NCBI RefSeq assembly: GCF_023954335.1
Contig: NZ_JAMLIE010000001.1
Location: 310,001 to 374,000, forward strand
DNA length: 64,000 nucleotides
Origin: Aquamicrobium sp.
Lineage (GTDB): Bacteria; Pseudomonadota; Alphaproteobacteria; Rhizobiales; Rhizobiaceae
Direction: 5' to 3'
Part shown: positions 1-7,067 of the stretch, piece after piece
Layout of the letters: each line of letters begins with the position of its first letter
Position numbering within the stretch: the stretch's first letter is position 1
Notes under the pieces: model-generated
Database searches by the model: none
The model's input: the letters and a program-made list of their open reading frames with translations, nothing else
What the model was told of the DNA's origin: nothing
Made by a program: the position numbers and the translations under genes

Positions 1-87
1 GTCTCCAACGAGGACGCGATCAAGCGCTTCGGCTCGTACGACACGATCCTGCCCTATCTGCGCAAGACGAAGCAGCCTACCGCGTAA
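1..87 (+). CDS. 3' end of an unidentified gene (partial)
   Basis: Frame 1 is open from the first base and ends in TAA at 85-87, giving the last 28 residues of a protein ending LRKTKQPTA. Codon use matches the surrounding GC-rich genes, so this is probably a real C-terminus. I do not recognise the family from so short a tail. It is on the same strand as the lipid-remodelling operon but is separated from it by about 120 bases containing a PHO-box-like site, so it is probably a separate transcription unit. Confidence 0.5.
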   Translation, partial: VSNEDAIKRFGSYDTILPYLRKTKQPTA

Positions 88-167
88 AGCCGGCTAACGG
101 ATCGACGGACAGGGGACGGCGGAAACGGGATTCCGCCGTCCTTTCCGTGTCTTCGCCCGGCCATGCC

Positions 168-185
168 GTGTCATCAGCGTGTCAC
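168..185 (+). promoter_or_regulatory. PHO box upstream of plcP operon
   Basis: GTGTCAT (168-174), a 4-nt spacer, then GTGTCAC (179-185). The two 7-mers are exactly 11 nt apart, which is the geometry of a PhoB site (consensus CTGTCAT-N4-CTGTCAT). Each half differs from the consensus mainly in its first base. It lies 22 nt upstream of the annotated plcP start. A PHO box normally stands in for the -35 element, so transcription would begin close to or at the start codon. Binding by PhoB is inferred. Confidence 0.75.
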
Positions 186-207
186 GGCAGGCTGGTGAAA
201 GACGCTC

Positions 208-1047
208 ATGACACAGAGCCACATGAGCGATTCCCACGAAGCCGGACAGGCATCCCGCTACCGAAGCCTGTTCATCTCCGACATGCATCTCGGCACCAAG
301 GGCGCGCAGGCCGAGGCCCTGCTCGAGTTCCTGAAGAAGCACGACGCCGAGACGCTCTATCTCGTCGGCGACGTCATCGACGGCTGGCGGCTGCGCTCCG
401 CCTGGTACTGGCCCCAGTCGCATAACGACGTCGTCCAGAAGCTGCTGCGCAAGGTGCGCAAGGGCGCGCGCATCGTCTACGTGCCCGGCAACCACGACGA
501 GTTCCTGCGCGAGTTCTGCGGCCTGTCCTTCGGCGGAATCGAGATCGCCGAGACCGCGATCCACGAGGCCGCCGACGGCCGGCGCTATCTGGTGATCCAC
601 GGCGACATCTTCGACATGGTGATCCGCCATGCCAAGTGGCTCGCCTTCCTCGGCGACTGGGCCTACGAGATCGCGCTGGCGCTGTCGACGCGCATCAACA
701 TCGTGCGGCGCAGGCTGGGCTTCACCTACTGGTCGCTGTCGGCCTGGGCAAAGGCGCGGGTCAAGAACGCGGTCAACTTCATCGGCCGCTTCGAGGAGAC
801 GCTGGCGGCCGAGGCGCGCCGCCACGGCGTCGACGGCGTCATCTGCGGCCACATCCATTCGGCGGCGATGCGCGACTTCGACGGCTTCACCTACATCAAC
901 ACCGGCGACTGGGTGGAAAGCTGCACCGCCGTCGTCGAGCATCACGACGGCCGGATGGAGATCGTCCACTGGCCGGCCTTCAGCGACGTCCTGAACGGCA
1001 GCCGCCCGCCCGCGCCGCGCACGCTGCCGTGGCGGCGGGCCGCGTGA
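208..1047 (+). CDS. plcP: PlcP-type metallophosphoesterase (phospholipase C)
   Basis: This 279-residue calcineurin-like phosphoesterase shows all family metal motifs: SDMHLG near residue 25, GDVIDGW near 55, GNHDE near 98, HGD near 130 and GHIHS near 215. Rhizobial PlcP cleaves phospholipid head groups, leaving diacylglycerol for phosphorus-free lipids when phosphate is scarce. The closest alternative is a UDP-diacylglucosamine pyrophosphatase (LpxH-like), which has the same fold. The neighbours favour PlcP: a GT4 glycosyltransferase starts 7 nt downstream, followed by btaA and btaB, and a PHO box lies just upstream. A second ATG at 223 is possible because the PHO box sits so close to the first. 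No signal peptide is visible, so it is cytoplasmic or peripheral on the inner membrane. Confidence 0.8.
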   Translation: MTQSHMSDSHEAGQASRYRSLFISDMHLGTKGAQAEALLEFLKKHDAETLYLVGDVIDGWRLRSAWYWPQSHNDVVQKLLRKVRKGARIVYVPGNHDEFLREFCGLSFGGIEIAETAIHEAADGRRYLVIHGDIFDMVIRHAKWLAFLGDWAYEIALALSTRINIVRRRLGFTYWSLSAWAKARVKNAVNFIGRFEETLAAEARRHGVDGVICGHIHSAAMRDFDGFTYINTGDWVESCTAVVEHHDGRMEIVHWPAFSDVLNGSRPPAPRTLPWRRAA

Positions 1048-1054
1048 GCGCGCC

Positions 1055-2083
1055 ATGCGCATCCTGATCGTCACCGATGCCTGGCGGCCGCAAGTCAACG
1101 GCGTGGTGCACACGCTGGAGACGCTGGCGGCGACGCTCGCCCGCCTCGGGGTGAAGGCCGAGTTCCTGACGCCCGAGGGCTTCCGCACCCTGCCCATGCC
1201 GAGCTATCCCGAGATAAGGCTGACGCTGGCCACCCGCGCCATGGTCTCGCGGCGGATGGAGGAGATGGCGCCCGAGCGCATCCACATCGCCACCGAGGGG
1301 CCGCTGGGCGTGCTGGTGCGCCGCATCTGCCTGGCGCGCGGCTGGGCGTTCACCACCAGCTACCACACCCGCTTCCCCGAGTTCCTGCGCGCCCGCCTGC
1401 CCATCCCCGAAAGCTGGAGCTACGGCTGGCTGCGGCGCTTCCACAATGCCGGACGGGCGATGCTGGTCGCGACGCCCTCGCTCGGCCGGGAGCTGTCGGC
1501 GCGCGGCTTCACCAACATCAGGCTGTGGTCGCGCGGGGTGGACACCGAGCTGTTCGATCCGTCCTTGAGGGGCGATCTCGGCCTGCCGCGCCCGGTCTTC
1601 CTCAATGTCGGGCGCGTGGCGGTGGAGAAGAACCTGCCCGCCTTCCTCGACCTCGACCTGCCCGGAACCAAGGTGGTGGTCGGCGACGGGCCGGAGCGCG
1701 CCCGGCTCGAGGCGCGTTATCCCGACGTGCGCTTCCTCGGCGTGCGCAAGGGCGAGGCGCTGGCGCGCATCTACGCCTCGGCCGACGTCTTCGTCTTTCC
1801 CAGCCGCACCGACACCTTCGGCAACGTCATCCTCGAGGCGCTGGCGAGCGGCTGCCCCGTCGCCGCCTTCCCGGTCACCGGCCCGCTCGACATCATCGGT
1901 CCCCCCTGTATTCATGGCCGCTGCGGCGCGCTGTCGGACGACCTGCGGCAGGCGGCGCTGGCTTGCCTCGACATCCCCCGTGCCGCGGCGCGCGAGCGGG
2001 CGCTCGCCTTCGACTGGTACAGCAGCGCCCGGCAGTTCGCCGACTACAGCTTCCCCACCCGGGGCGCATTGGAGCTGCGATGA
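1055..2083 (+). CDS. agt: GT4-family glycosyltransferase, Agt-type glycolipid synthase
   Basis: 342 residues with a GT-B fold of the GT4 type: an N-terminal acceptor domain beginning MRILIVTDAWRPQVNGV, a nucleotide-sugar domain around residue 180 (NVGRVAVEKNLPAFLD), and the donor-site E-x7-E motif near PSRTDTFGNVILEALASG. Agt in Agrobacterium and Mesorhizobium transfers glucose or glucuronate to diacylglycerol, producing glycolipids that replace phospholipids. Placement directly after plcP, which generates diacylglycerol, matches the plcP-agt pair described in phosphate-starved marine bacteria and rhizobia. Its stop overlaps the btaA start (ATGA, 2080-2083), implying translational coupling. 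The exact sugar donor cannot be read from sequence. A mannosyltransferase or other GT4 role remains possible. Confidence 0.75.
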   Translation: MRILIVTDAWRPQVNGVVHTLETLAATLARLGVKAEFLTPEGFRTLPMPSYPEIRLTLATRAMVSRRMEEMAPERIHIATEGPLGVLVRRICLARGWAFTTSYHTRFPEFLRARLPIPESWSYGWLRRFHNAGRAMLVATPSLGRELSARGFTNIRLWSRGVDTELFDPSLRGDLGLPRPVFLNVGRVAVEKNLPAFLDLDLPGTKVVVGDGPERARLEARYPDVRFLGVRKGEALARIYASADVFVFPSRTDTFGNVILEALASGCPVAAFPVTGPLDIIGPPCIHGRCGALSDDLRQAALACLDIPRAAARERALAFDWYSSARQFADYSFPTRGALELR

Positions 2084-3324
2084 CCGAACAGGCCGCCCTT
2101 CCCGCCTCCGATCCGGTCGAGCGCCTGCATCGCGCAGTGCGGCGCAATCCGCTGCTGTCGCCGTCCGGGCTCGGCGAATACGTCTTCGCCAGCCTGTTCC
2201 GCAAGCTGGTCTACACCCAGATCTGGGAGGACCCCGAGATCGACATCGAGGCGCTGGAGATCGGCCCGGGCGACCGCGTCGTCACCATCGCCTCGGGTGG
2301 CTGCAACGCGTTGTCCTACCTGACCGCCGACCCGGCCCGGATCGAGGCGGTCGACCTCAACCCCGCCCATGTCGCCTTCAACCGGCTCAAGCTCGCCGCG
2401 CTCGCCGCCCTGCCGGACTACGACGCGTTCTACCGCTTCTACGGCCGGGCCGACGATCCGGCGAACGGCGACGCCTACCGGCGCTTCATCCGCCCGGTGC
2501 TCGATCCGGCGACGCGCGCCTACTGGGACGGGCGCGGCCTTTCCGGCCGCCGGCGCATCTCGATGTTCCACCGCCGGCTCTACCGCCACGGCCTGCTCGG
2601 CCACTTCATCGGCTGGGGCCATCTCCTGGCGCGCCTCTACGGCATCGACCCGCGCCGGCTGCTTCAGGCGCGGACGCTGGAGGAGCAGCGCCGCCTGTTC
2701 GACGAGACCATAGCGCCGCTGTTCGACAAGCGGCTGGTGCGCTGGGTGGCGGGCCGCAAGTCGTCGCTGTTCGGCCTCGGCATCCCGCCCCAGCAATACG
2801 AGGCGCTGGCCGGGCATGGAAGCGGCGGCATGGCCGGCTTGCTGCGCCAGCGGCTGGAGCGGCTGGCCTGCGATTTCCCGTTCTCGGAGAACTATTTCGC
2901 CTGGCAGGCCTTCGGCCGCACCTATGGCGACCGGCACGACGCGCCGCTGCCGCCCTATCTGCTGCGCGGCAATTATGAGACCGTGCGCGCCCGCGCCGGG
3001 CGCATGTCGGTCGAGAACGTCTCCGTCACCGAGCTTCTGGCGGCCAAGCCGGCGGCCTCGGTCGACCGCTTCGTCCTCCTCGACGCGCAGGACTGGATGA
3101 CCGACGCGCAGCTTGGCGCGCTGTGGCGCGAGATCACCCGCACCGCCGCCCCCGGCGCGCGCGTCGTCTTCCGCACCGCGGCCGAGCGGAACCTGCTGCC
3201 GGGCCGCGTCGAGGCCGGGCTCCTCGACCGTTGGGATTATCGCGAGGCGCAGTCGCGCGCCCTCCACCGGCGCGATCGCTCCTCGATCTATGGCGGGTTC
3301 CACCTCCACGTCCTGAAGGAATGA
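2080..3324 (+). CDS. btaA: BtaA, S-adenosylmethionine:diacylglycerol 3-amino-3-carboxypropyltransferase
   Basis: A 414-residue DUF3419 protein. The ATG at 2080 is chosen because it overlaps the agt stop codon. Family features include YTQIWEDPEIDIEAL near residue 45, a SAM-binding segment VVTIASGGCNALSYL followed by the acidic loop VDLNPAH, and a long middle region with the AFGRTYG and LPPYLL segments. BtaA moves the aminocarboxypropyl group of SAM onto diacylglycerol, the first committed step to the betaine lipid DGTS. It takes the diacylglycerol released by PlcP, so it competes with Agt for the same substrate. Its stop overlaps the btaB start. Confidence 0.9.
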   Translation: MTEQAALPASDPVERLHRAVRRNPLLSPSGLGEYVFASLFRKLVYTQIWEDPEIDIEALEIGPGDRVVTIASGGCNALSYLTADPARIEAVDLNPAHVAFNRLKLAALAALPDYDAFYRFYGRADDPANGDAYRRFIRPVLDPATRAYWDGRGLSGRRRISMFHRRLYRHGLLGHFIGWGHLLARLYGIDPRRLLQARTLEEQRRLFDETIAPLFDKRLVRWVAGRKSSLFGLGIPPQQYEALAGHGSGGMAGLLRQRLERLACDFPFSENYFAWQAFGRTYGDRHDAPLPPYLLRGNYETVRARAGRMSVENVSVTELLAAKPAASVDRFVLLDAQDWMTDAQLGALWREITRTAAPGARVVFRTAAERNLLPGRVEAGLLDRWDYREAQSRALHRRDRSSIYGGFHLHVLKE

Positions 3325-3995
3325 GCGCGATGGACCGCACCCTCGATCACGGCGCGCTGATGGACAGGGTCTATCGCTGGCAGCGCCGCTTCGGCTTCTA
3401 CGACCTGACGCGCAAATACTACCTGCTCGCCCGCGACCCGATGATCGCCGGGCTCGCCCCGCCGCCGGGCGGCGCGATGCTGGAGATCGGCTGCGGCACC
3501 GGGCGCAACCTCGTCCGCGCCGCGCGGCTCTATCCCGGCGTGGCGCTCCACGGCATCGACATCTCGCGCGAGATGCTGACGGCCGCCGGCGCGGCGGTGG
3601 AGCGGAACGGCCTGCGCGGCCGGGTGCGGCTCGCGCTCGCCGACGCCGCCGGCTTCGACCCGGCCACGACCTTCGGCCGCGAGAATTACGACCGCATCTT
3701 CATCTCCTACGCCGTGTCGATGATCCCGCAATGGCGCGCCGTGGTCGAGGCCGCCGCGCGCCGGCTCGCGCCGGGCGGCGCGCTCCACATCGCCGATTTC
3801 GGTGACATGGCCGCCCTTCCCGCCTGGTCGAGGGCGGCGATGCATACGTGGCTTCGCTGGTATCACGTCACCCCGCGGCCCGACCTGTTCGCGGTCGCCG
3901 GCGAGGTCGCGGACGCCGTCGGCGGGACGAGCGAGGAGCGGCGGCTCCATCGCGGCTTCTCGTGGATCGGCATCGTCATGAAGCCGGACATTTAG
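3321..3995 (+). CDS. btaB: BtaB, SAM-dependent N-methyltransferase for DGTS
   Basis: A 224-residue class I methyltransferase. Motif I is MLEIGCGTGRNL near residue 52, followed by the acidic GIDISREML. In this position after btaA it would trimethylate diacylglyceryl-homoserine to give DGTS. The ATG at 3321 overlaps the btaA stop (ATGA); a second ATG at 3330 has the better-spaced AAGGA ribosome site, so the true start may be nine bases in. It is the last gene of the plcP-agt-btaA-btaB operon. A 107-nt gap with a second PHO box separates it from the phosphatase. Confidence 0.85.
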   Translation: MSAMDRTLDHGALMDRVYRWQRRFGFYDLTRKYYLLARDPMIAGLAPPPGGAMLEIGCGTGRNLVRAARLYPGVALHGIDISREMLTAAGAAVERNGLRGRVRLALADAAGFDPATTFGRENYDRIFISYAVSMIPQWRAVVEAAARRLAPGGALHIADFGDMAALPAWSRAAMHTWLRWYHVTPRPDLFAVAGEVADAVGGTSEERRLHRGFSWIGIVMKPDI

Positions 3996-4038
3996 CCGGC
4001 TTCTTTTGGCGAGCAGCGGACCTTCACGAGCCCGTTCC

Positions 4039-4056
4039 CTGTCACACGCGCGTTAT
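4039..4056 (+). promoter_or_regulatory. PHO box upstream of alkaline phosphatase
   Basis: CTGTCAC (4039-4045), a 4-nt spacer, then GCGTTAT (4050-4056), with 11-nt periodicity. The first half is a near-perfect PhoB half-site; the second matches the consensus at four of seven positions. It lies 46 nt upstream of the phosphatase ATG, a normal distance, and a GGAG ribosome site follows at 4091-4094. PhoB control is inferred from the match and the product. Confidence 0.6.
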
Positions 4057-4102
4057 CTGCCGGTCCTAGACAGGACGCATCTCAACGCATGGAGAAAACG
4101 AG

Positions 4103-5854
4103 ATGCGCAAACTGCTTGCCGTGCTGGCAACCACCACGATGCTGTTCTCGCCGGTCGCGGCGTCGGCCGCGACGGTCTTCCCGCTGGATCGCGCCACGAT
4201 CCTCGTTTCCTCGCCCTTCGACGTGAAGGTCGAGTTCGACGCCGTCGTCGCCGAGGGCGACGTCAGCGTCACGGTCAACGGCAGGCCCGCGGCCGAGGTG
4301 CTCGGCAAGCCCTTCACCTTCATCGAGAAGGAGGACGGCGTCGAGGCCTCCGCCCTGCGCGTCGAGGCGGTGACGATCCTGACGCCCGGCACCTACACCG
4401 TCGTCGCCAGGGCCGGCGACGAGGAAAAGACGGTGATCTGGGACGTCTACGGCACCCCCGAGGCGCCGGTGGCGAAGAACGTCGTCTTCCTGATCGCCGA
4501 CGGCCTTTCCGTCGCCCACCGCACCGCCGCCCGCATCATGTCGAAGGGCATGAGCGAGGGTAAGGCGAACGGCCGCCTCGCCATGGACGACCTCGACTAC
4601 GCCGCCTTCATCGGCACGTCCTCGACCGAGTCGATCGCCACCGACAGCGCCAACACCATGTCGGCCTACATGTCCGGCCACAAGACGGCGGTGAACGCGC
4701 TCGGCGTCTATGCCGACCGCACCAAAGATTCGCTCGACGATCCGAAGTTCGAGACGCTGGCCGAGGCGCTGCGCCGCCAGACCCGCAAGTCGATCGGCAT
4801 CGTCACCACCTCCGAGCTCCAGGACGCCACGCCGGCCGCCGTGTTCGCGCATACGCGCCGCCGCGCCGACAAGGCCGAGATCAACAGCCAGACCTTCGAG
4901 CTGAAGCCGGACGTCATCCTCGGCGGCGGCTCGGCCTACTTCCTGCCGCAGACGCAGCCCGGCTCCAAGCGCAAGGACGACATCGACCACGTCGCCCTCT
5001 ACCGCGAAGCCGGCTACACGCTCGCCACCTCGAAGGGCGAGCTCGAGGCCGCGGCCGGCTCCAACACCGGCAAGGTGCTGGGCCTGTTCCACACCGGCAA
5101 CCTCGACACCACGCTCGACCGCGAGTTCCTGAAGAAGGGCACCGTCGACAGGTTCCCCGAGCAGCCCGGCCTCGTCCAGATGACGCAGACCGCGCTCGAC
5201 CTGCTGTCGCGCAACGAGGACGGCTTCGTGCTGGTCGTCGAGGCGGCGAATGTCGACAAGATGTCCCATCCGCTCGACTGGGACCGCGCCGTGATGGACA
5301 CCATCGAGTTCGACAAGGCGGTGGGCCTCGCCCGCGGCTTCGCGGCGGAGAATCCCGACACGCTCGTCATCGTCACCGGCGACCACACCCACGGCGTCTC
5401 GATCATCGGCACCGTCGACGACGACAAGCCGGGCGAGACGATGCGCGAGAAGGTCGGCACCTATGCCGAGGCCGGCTTCCCGAACTATGTCGACGAGGAC
5501 GGCGACGGCTATCCCGACCGCGTCGACGTCTCGCGTCGCCTGTTCATCGCCGCCAACAACGGCCCGGACCGCTACGAGACCTTCCGCCCCAAGCTCGACG
5601 GCCCGTTCGTGCCGGCGATCCAGAACGAGAACAAGCAGTACGTCGCCAACGAGGCCTACAAGGACGTTCCCGGCGCGGTGTTCGTCGAGGGCAACATCCC
5701 GGCGAGCGGCGACACCGGCGTCCACGCCATCGACGACGTCGTGCTCCAGGCCTCCGGCCCCGGCGCGGAGCGGTTCCGCGGCTACATGGAGCAGAGCGAC
5801 GTCTACCGCGTGATCGCCGAGGCGCTGGCGCTCGGCGCGCGGCAGACGCAGTAA
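4103..5854 (+). CDS. Secreted alkaline phosphatase (PhoA superfamily)
   Basis: 583 residues. A Sec signal peptide is clear (MRKLLAVLATTTML..SAA, about 23 residues). It is followed by a beta-rich N-terminal extension of about 100 residues and then the alkaline phosphatase core starting VVFLIADGLS. The nucleophile is Ser182 in the ATDSANT segment; metal ligands appear in the GDHTHG segment near residue 430. The protein would hydrolyse phosphate monoesters in the periplasm or outside the cell. It is longer than E. coli PhoA because of the N-terminal extension and a Glu/Asp-rich region resembling calcium-binding loops (DEDGDGYPD). The upstream PHO box and the adjacent lipid operon place it in the phosphate-starvation response. 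The downstream hairpin ends the unit. Confidence 0.88.
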   Translation: MRKLLAVLATTTMLFSPVAASAATVFPLDRATILVSSPFDVKVEFDAVVAEGDVSVTVNGRPAAEVLGKPFTFIEKEDGVEASALRVEAVTILTPGTYTVVARAGDEEKTVIWDVYGTPEAPVAKNVVFLIADGLSVAHRTAARIMSKGMSEGKANGRLAMDDLDYAAFIGTSSTESIATDSANTMSAYMSGHKTAVNALGVYADRTKDSLDDPKFETLAEALRRQTRKSIGIVTTSELQDATPAAVFAHTRRRADKAEINSQTFELKPDVILGGGSAYFLPQTQPGSKRKDDIDHVALYREAGYTLATSKGELEAAAGSNTGKVLGLFHTGNLDTTLDREFLKKGTVDRFPEQPGLVQMTQTALDLLSRNEDGFVLVVEAANVDKMSHPLDWDRAVMDTIEFDKAVGLARGFAAENPDTLVIVTGDHTHGVSIIGTVDDDKPGETMREKVGTYAEAGFPNYVDEDGDGYPDRVDVSRRLFIAANNGPDRYETFRPKLDGPFVPAIQNENKQYVANEAYKDVPGAVFVEGNIPASGDTGVHAIDDVVLQASGPGAERFRGYMEQSDVYRVIAEALALGARQTQ

Positions 5855-5876
5855 GCGGCATCGCCCGCACGCATCC

Positions 5877-5905
5877 GGTCCGGGCCTTCGGGCCCGGGCC
5901 TTTCC
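5877..5905 (+). terminator. Rho-independent terminator after alkaline phosphatase
   Basis: A 10-bp stem (GGTCCGGGCC / GGCCCGGGCC, one G-T pair) with a TTCG tetraloop at 5887-5890, followed by a short T tract. It separates the phosphate module from the ABC gene set that follows. Confidence 0.8.
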
Positions 5906-5926
5906 GCTTCGCTTTGGGTAGAGATC

Positions 5927-6385
5927 ATGCCGCAGCCCCTCGATCCCGGCCGCCGCCGCCTGCTCGCCATGGCCTGCGCCCTTGCCCTCGCTCCGGCGGG
6001 GAGGGCCGCCGCGACCGACGACACCATCGCCTTCGGCCAGCTCTACGCCTCGTTCGGCGTGCTCGGGCTGACCTTTTCCGACAGGGTGAAGGAGCTGGCC
6101 GGCAGCGCCGTCGCCATCCGCGGCTTCATGGCCCCGCCGCTCAAGGCGGAAGCGAATTTCTTCGTGCTGACCGAGGTGCCGGTCGCGCTCTGCCCGTTCT
6201 GCGATTCCGACGCCGACTGGCCGAACGACATCGTCGTCATCTATCTCGGCCGGGCGCAGACCTTCGAGCAGGCCAACGGCCTGATCGAGGTAAGGGGCAC
6301 GCTCGAGGTCGGCTCGTGGACCGATCCCGAAACCGGCTTCGTCAGCCTGCTGCGCATCGTCGATGCCGATTTCCGCCGGGTGTAG
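5927..6385 (+). CDS. Small secreted protein of a metal-type ABC gene set
   Basis: 152 residues. The N-terminus has a twin-arginine-like stretch (GRRRLLAMACALALAPAGRAAA), so export is likely. The mature part contains a CPFC pair in ALCPFCDSDADWPND, which could be redox-active or bind a metal, and a C-terminal beta-rich region (LIEVRGTLEVGSW). It resembles DUF3299-like periplasmic proteins, but I am not certain of the family. It is followed after 4 nt by an ATPase and then a His-rich MacB/FtsX permease. From memory, comparable gene sets respond to zinc limitation in Pseudomonas, so a metal-related role is inferred. Confidence 0.65.
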   Translation: MPQPLDPGRRRLLAMACALALAPAGRAAATDDTIAFGQLYASFGVLGLTFSDRVKELAGSAVAIRGFMAPPLKAEANFFVLTEVPVALCPFCDSDADWPNDIVVIYLGRAQTFEQANGLIEVRGTLEVGSWTDPETGFVSLLRIVDADFRRV

Positions 6386-6389
6386 CGCC

Positions 6390-7055
6390 ATGATCCCCCT
6401 CGCCGTCGAAGGCCTCGCGATCCGCTATCCGGGGCTGCCCGTGCCGGCGCTCGACATTCCCGCGCTCTCCATCGCGCCGGGCGCGCAGGTCGCGCTCACC
6501 GGCCCGTCCGGCTCGGGCAAGACCACCTTCATCAACGTCGTCACCGGCATGGAGCGCGTCCCCATCGGTAAGGTTGCGTGGGCGGATGACGACCTGGCGG
6601 CGATGCCGGAAGGAGGGCGCGACCGCTGGCGCACGCGCAATGTCGGCCTCGTCATGCAGGACTTCCATCTCTTCCCCGGCCTCACCGCGCTCGGCAACGT
6701 GCTGCTGCCGCAGCGGCTTTCGCGCCTGCGACTGCCCGAGGGCGCGCGCGCCTTCGCCCTCGACATGCTGGAGCGCGTCGGCATCGGCCGCGTCGACCAG
6801 CCGGTCGAGACCATGTCGCGCGGCCAGATGCAGCGTGTCGCCGTGGCGCGTGCGCTCGCCGGCCGGCCGGGTATCATCGTCGCCGACGAGCCGACCGCGA
6901 GCCTCGACGCCGAAACGGGCGAGGCCGTCGCCGACCTCGTCATCGGCCTTGCCGGCGAGATGGGCGCGACGCTGATCGTCGCCACCCACGATCCCCGGCT
7001 GATCACGCGGCTCGGCCGCACCCTGCGGCTGGACAACGGCCGGATCGACGGCTGA
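6390..7055 (+). CDS. ABC transporter ATP-binding protein (LolD/MacB type)
   Basis: 221 residues from the ATG at 6390, which lies just after the upstream stop; an in-frame upstream ATG at 6363 would overlap the previous gene and is less likely. Walker A is GPSGSGKTT near residue 36, the signature is MSRGQMQRVAVARAL, and Walker B is IIVADEPTASLD. Such ATPases couple to FtsX/MacB-type permeases that do mechanical work on lipoproteins or efflux cargo instead of classic import. The partner permease starts 12 nt downstream. Confidence 0.9.
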   Translation: MIPLAVEGLAIRYPGLPVPALDIPALSIAPGAQVALTGPSGSGKTTFINVVTGMERVPIGKVAWADDDLAAMPEGGRDRWRTRNVGLVMQDFHLFPGLTALGNVLLPQRLSRLRLPEGARAFALDMLERVGIGRVDQPVETMSRGQMQRVAVARALAGRPGIIVADEPTASLDAETGEAVADLVIGLAGEMGATLIVATHDPRLITRLGRTLRLDNGRIDG

Positions 7056-7067
7056 GGAGGCGCGCCG

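Noticed and set aside
208..1047. LpxH-type UDP-diacylglucosamine diphosphatase
   Set aside because: Same fold and motifs, but operon partners agt and btaAB and the PHO box favour PlcP. Not excluded by sequence alone.
4082..6391. 769-residue minus-strand open frame opposite the phosphatase
   Set aside because: Antisense shadow without recognisable domains; the plus strand has a signal peptide and catalytic motifs.
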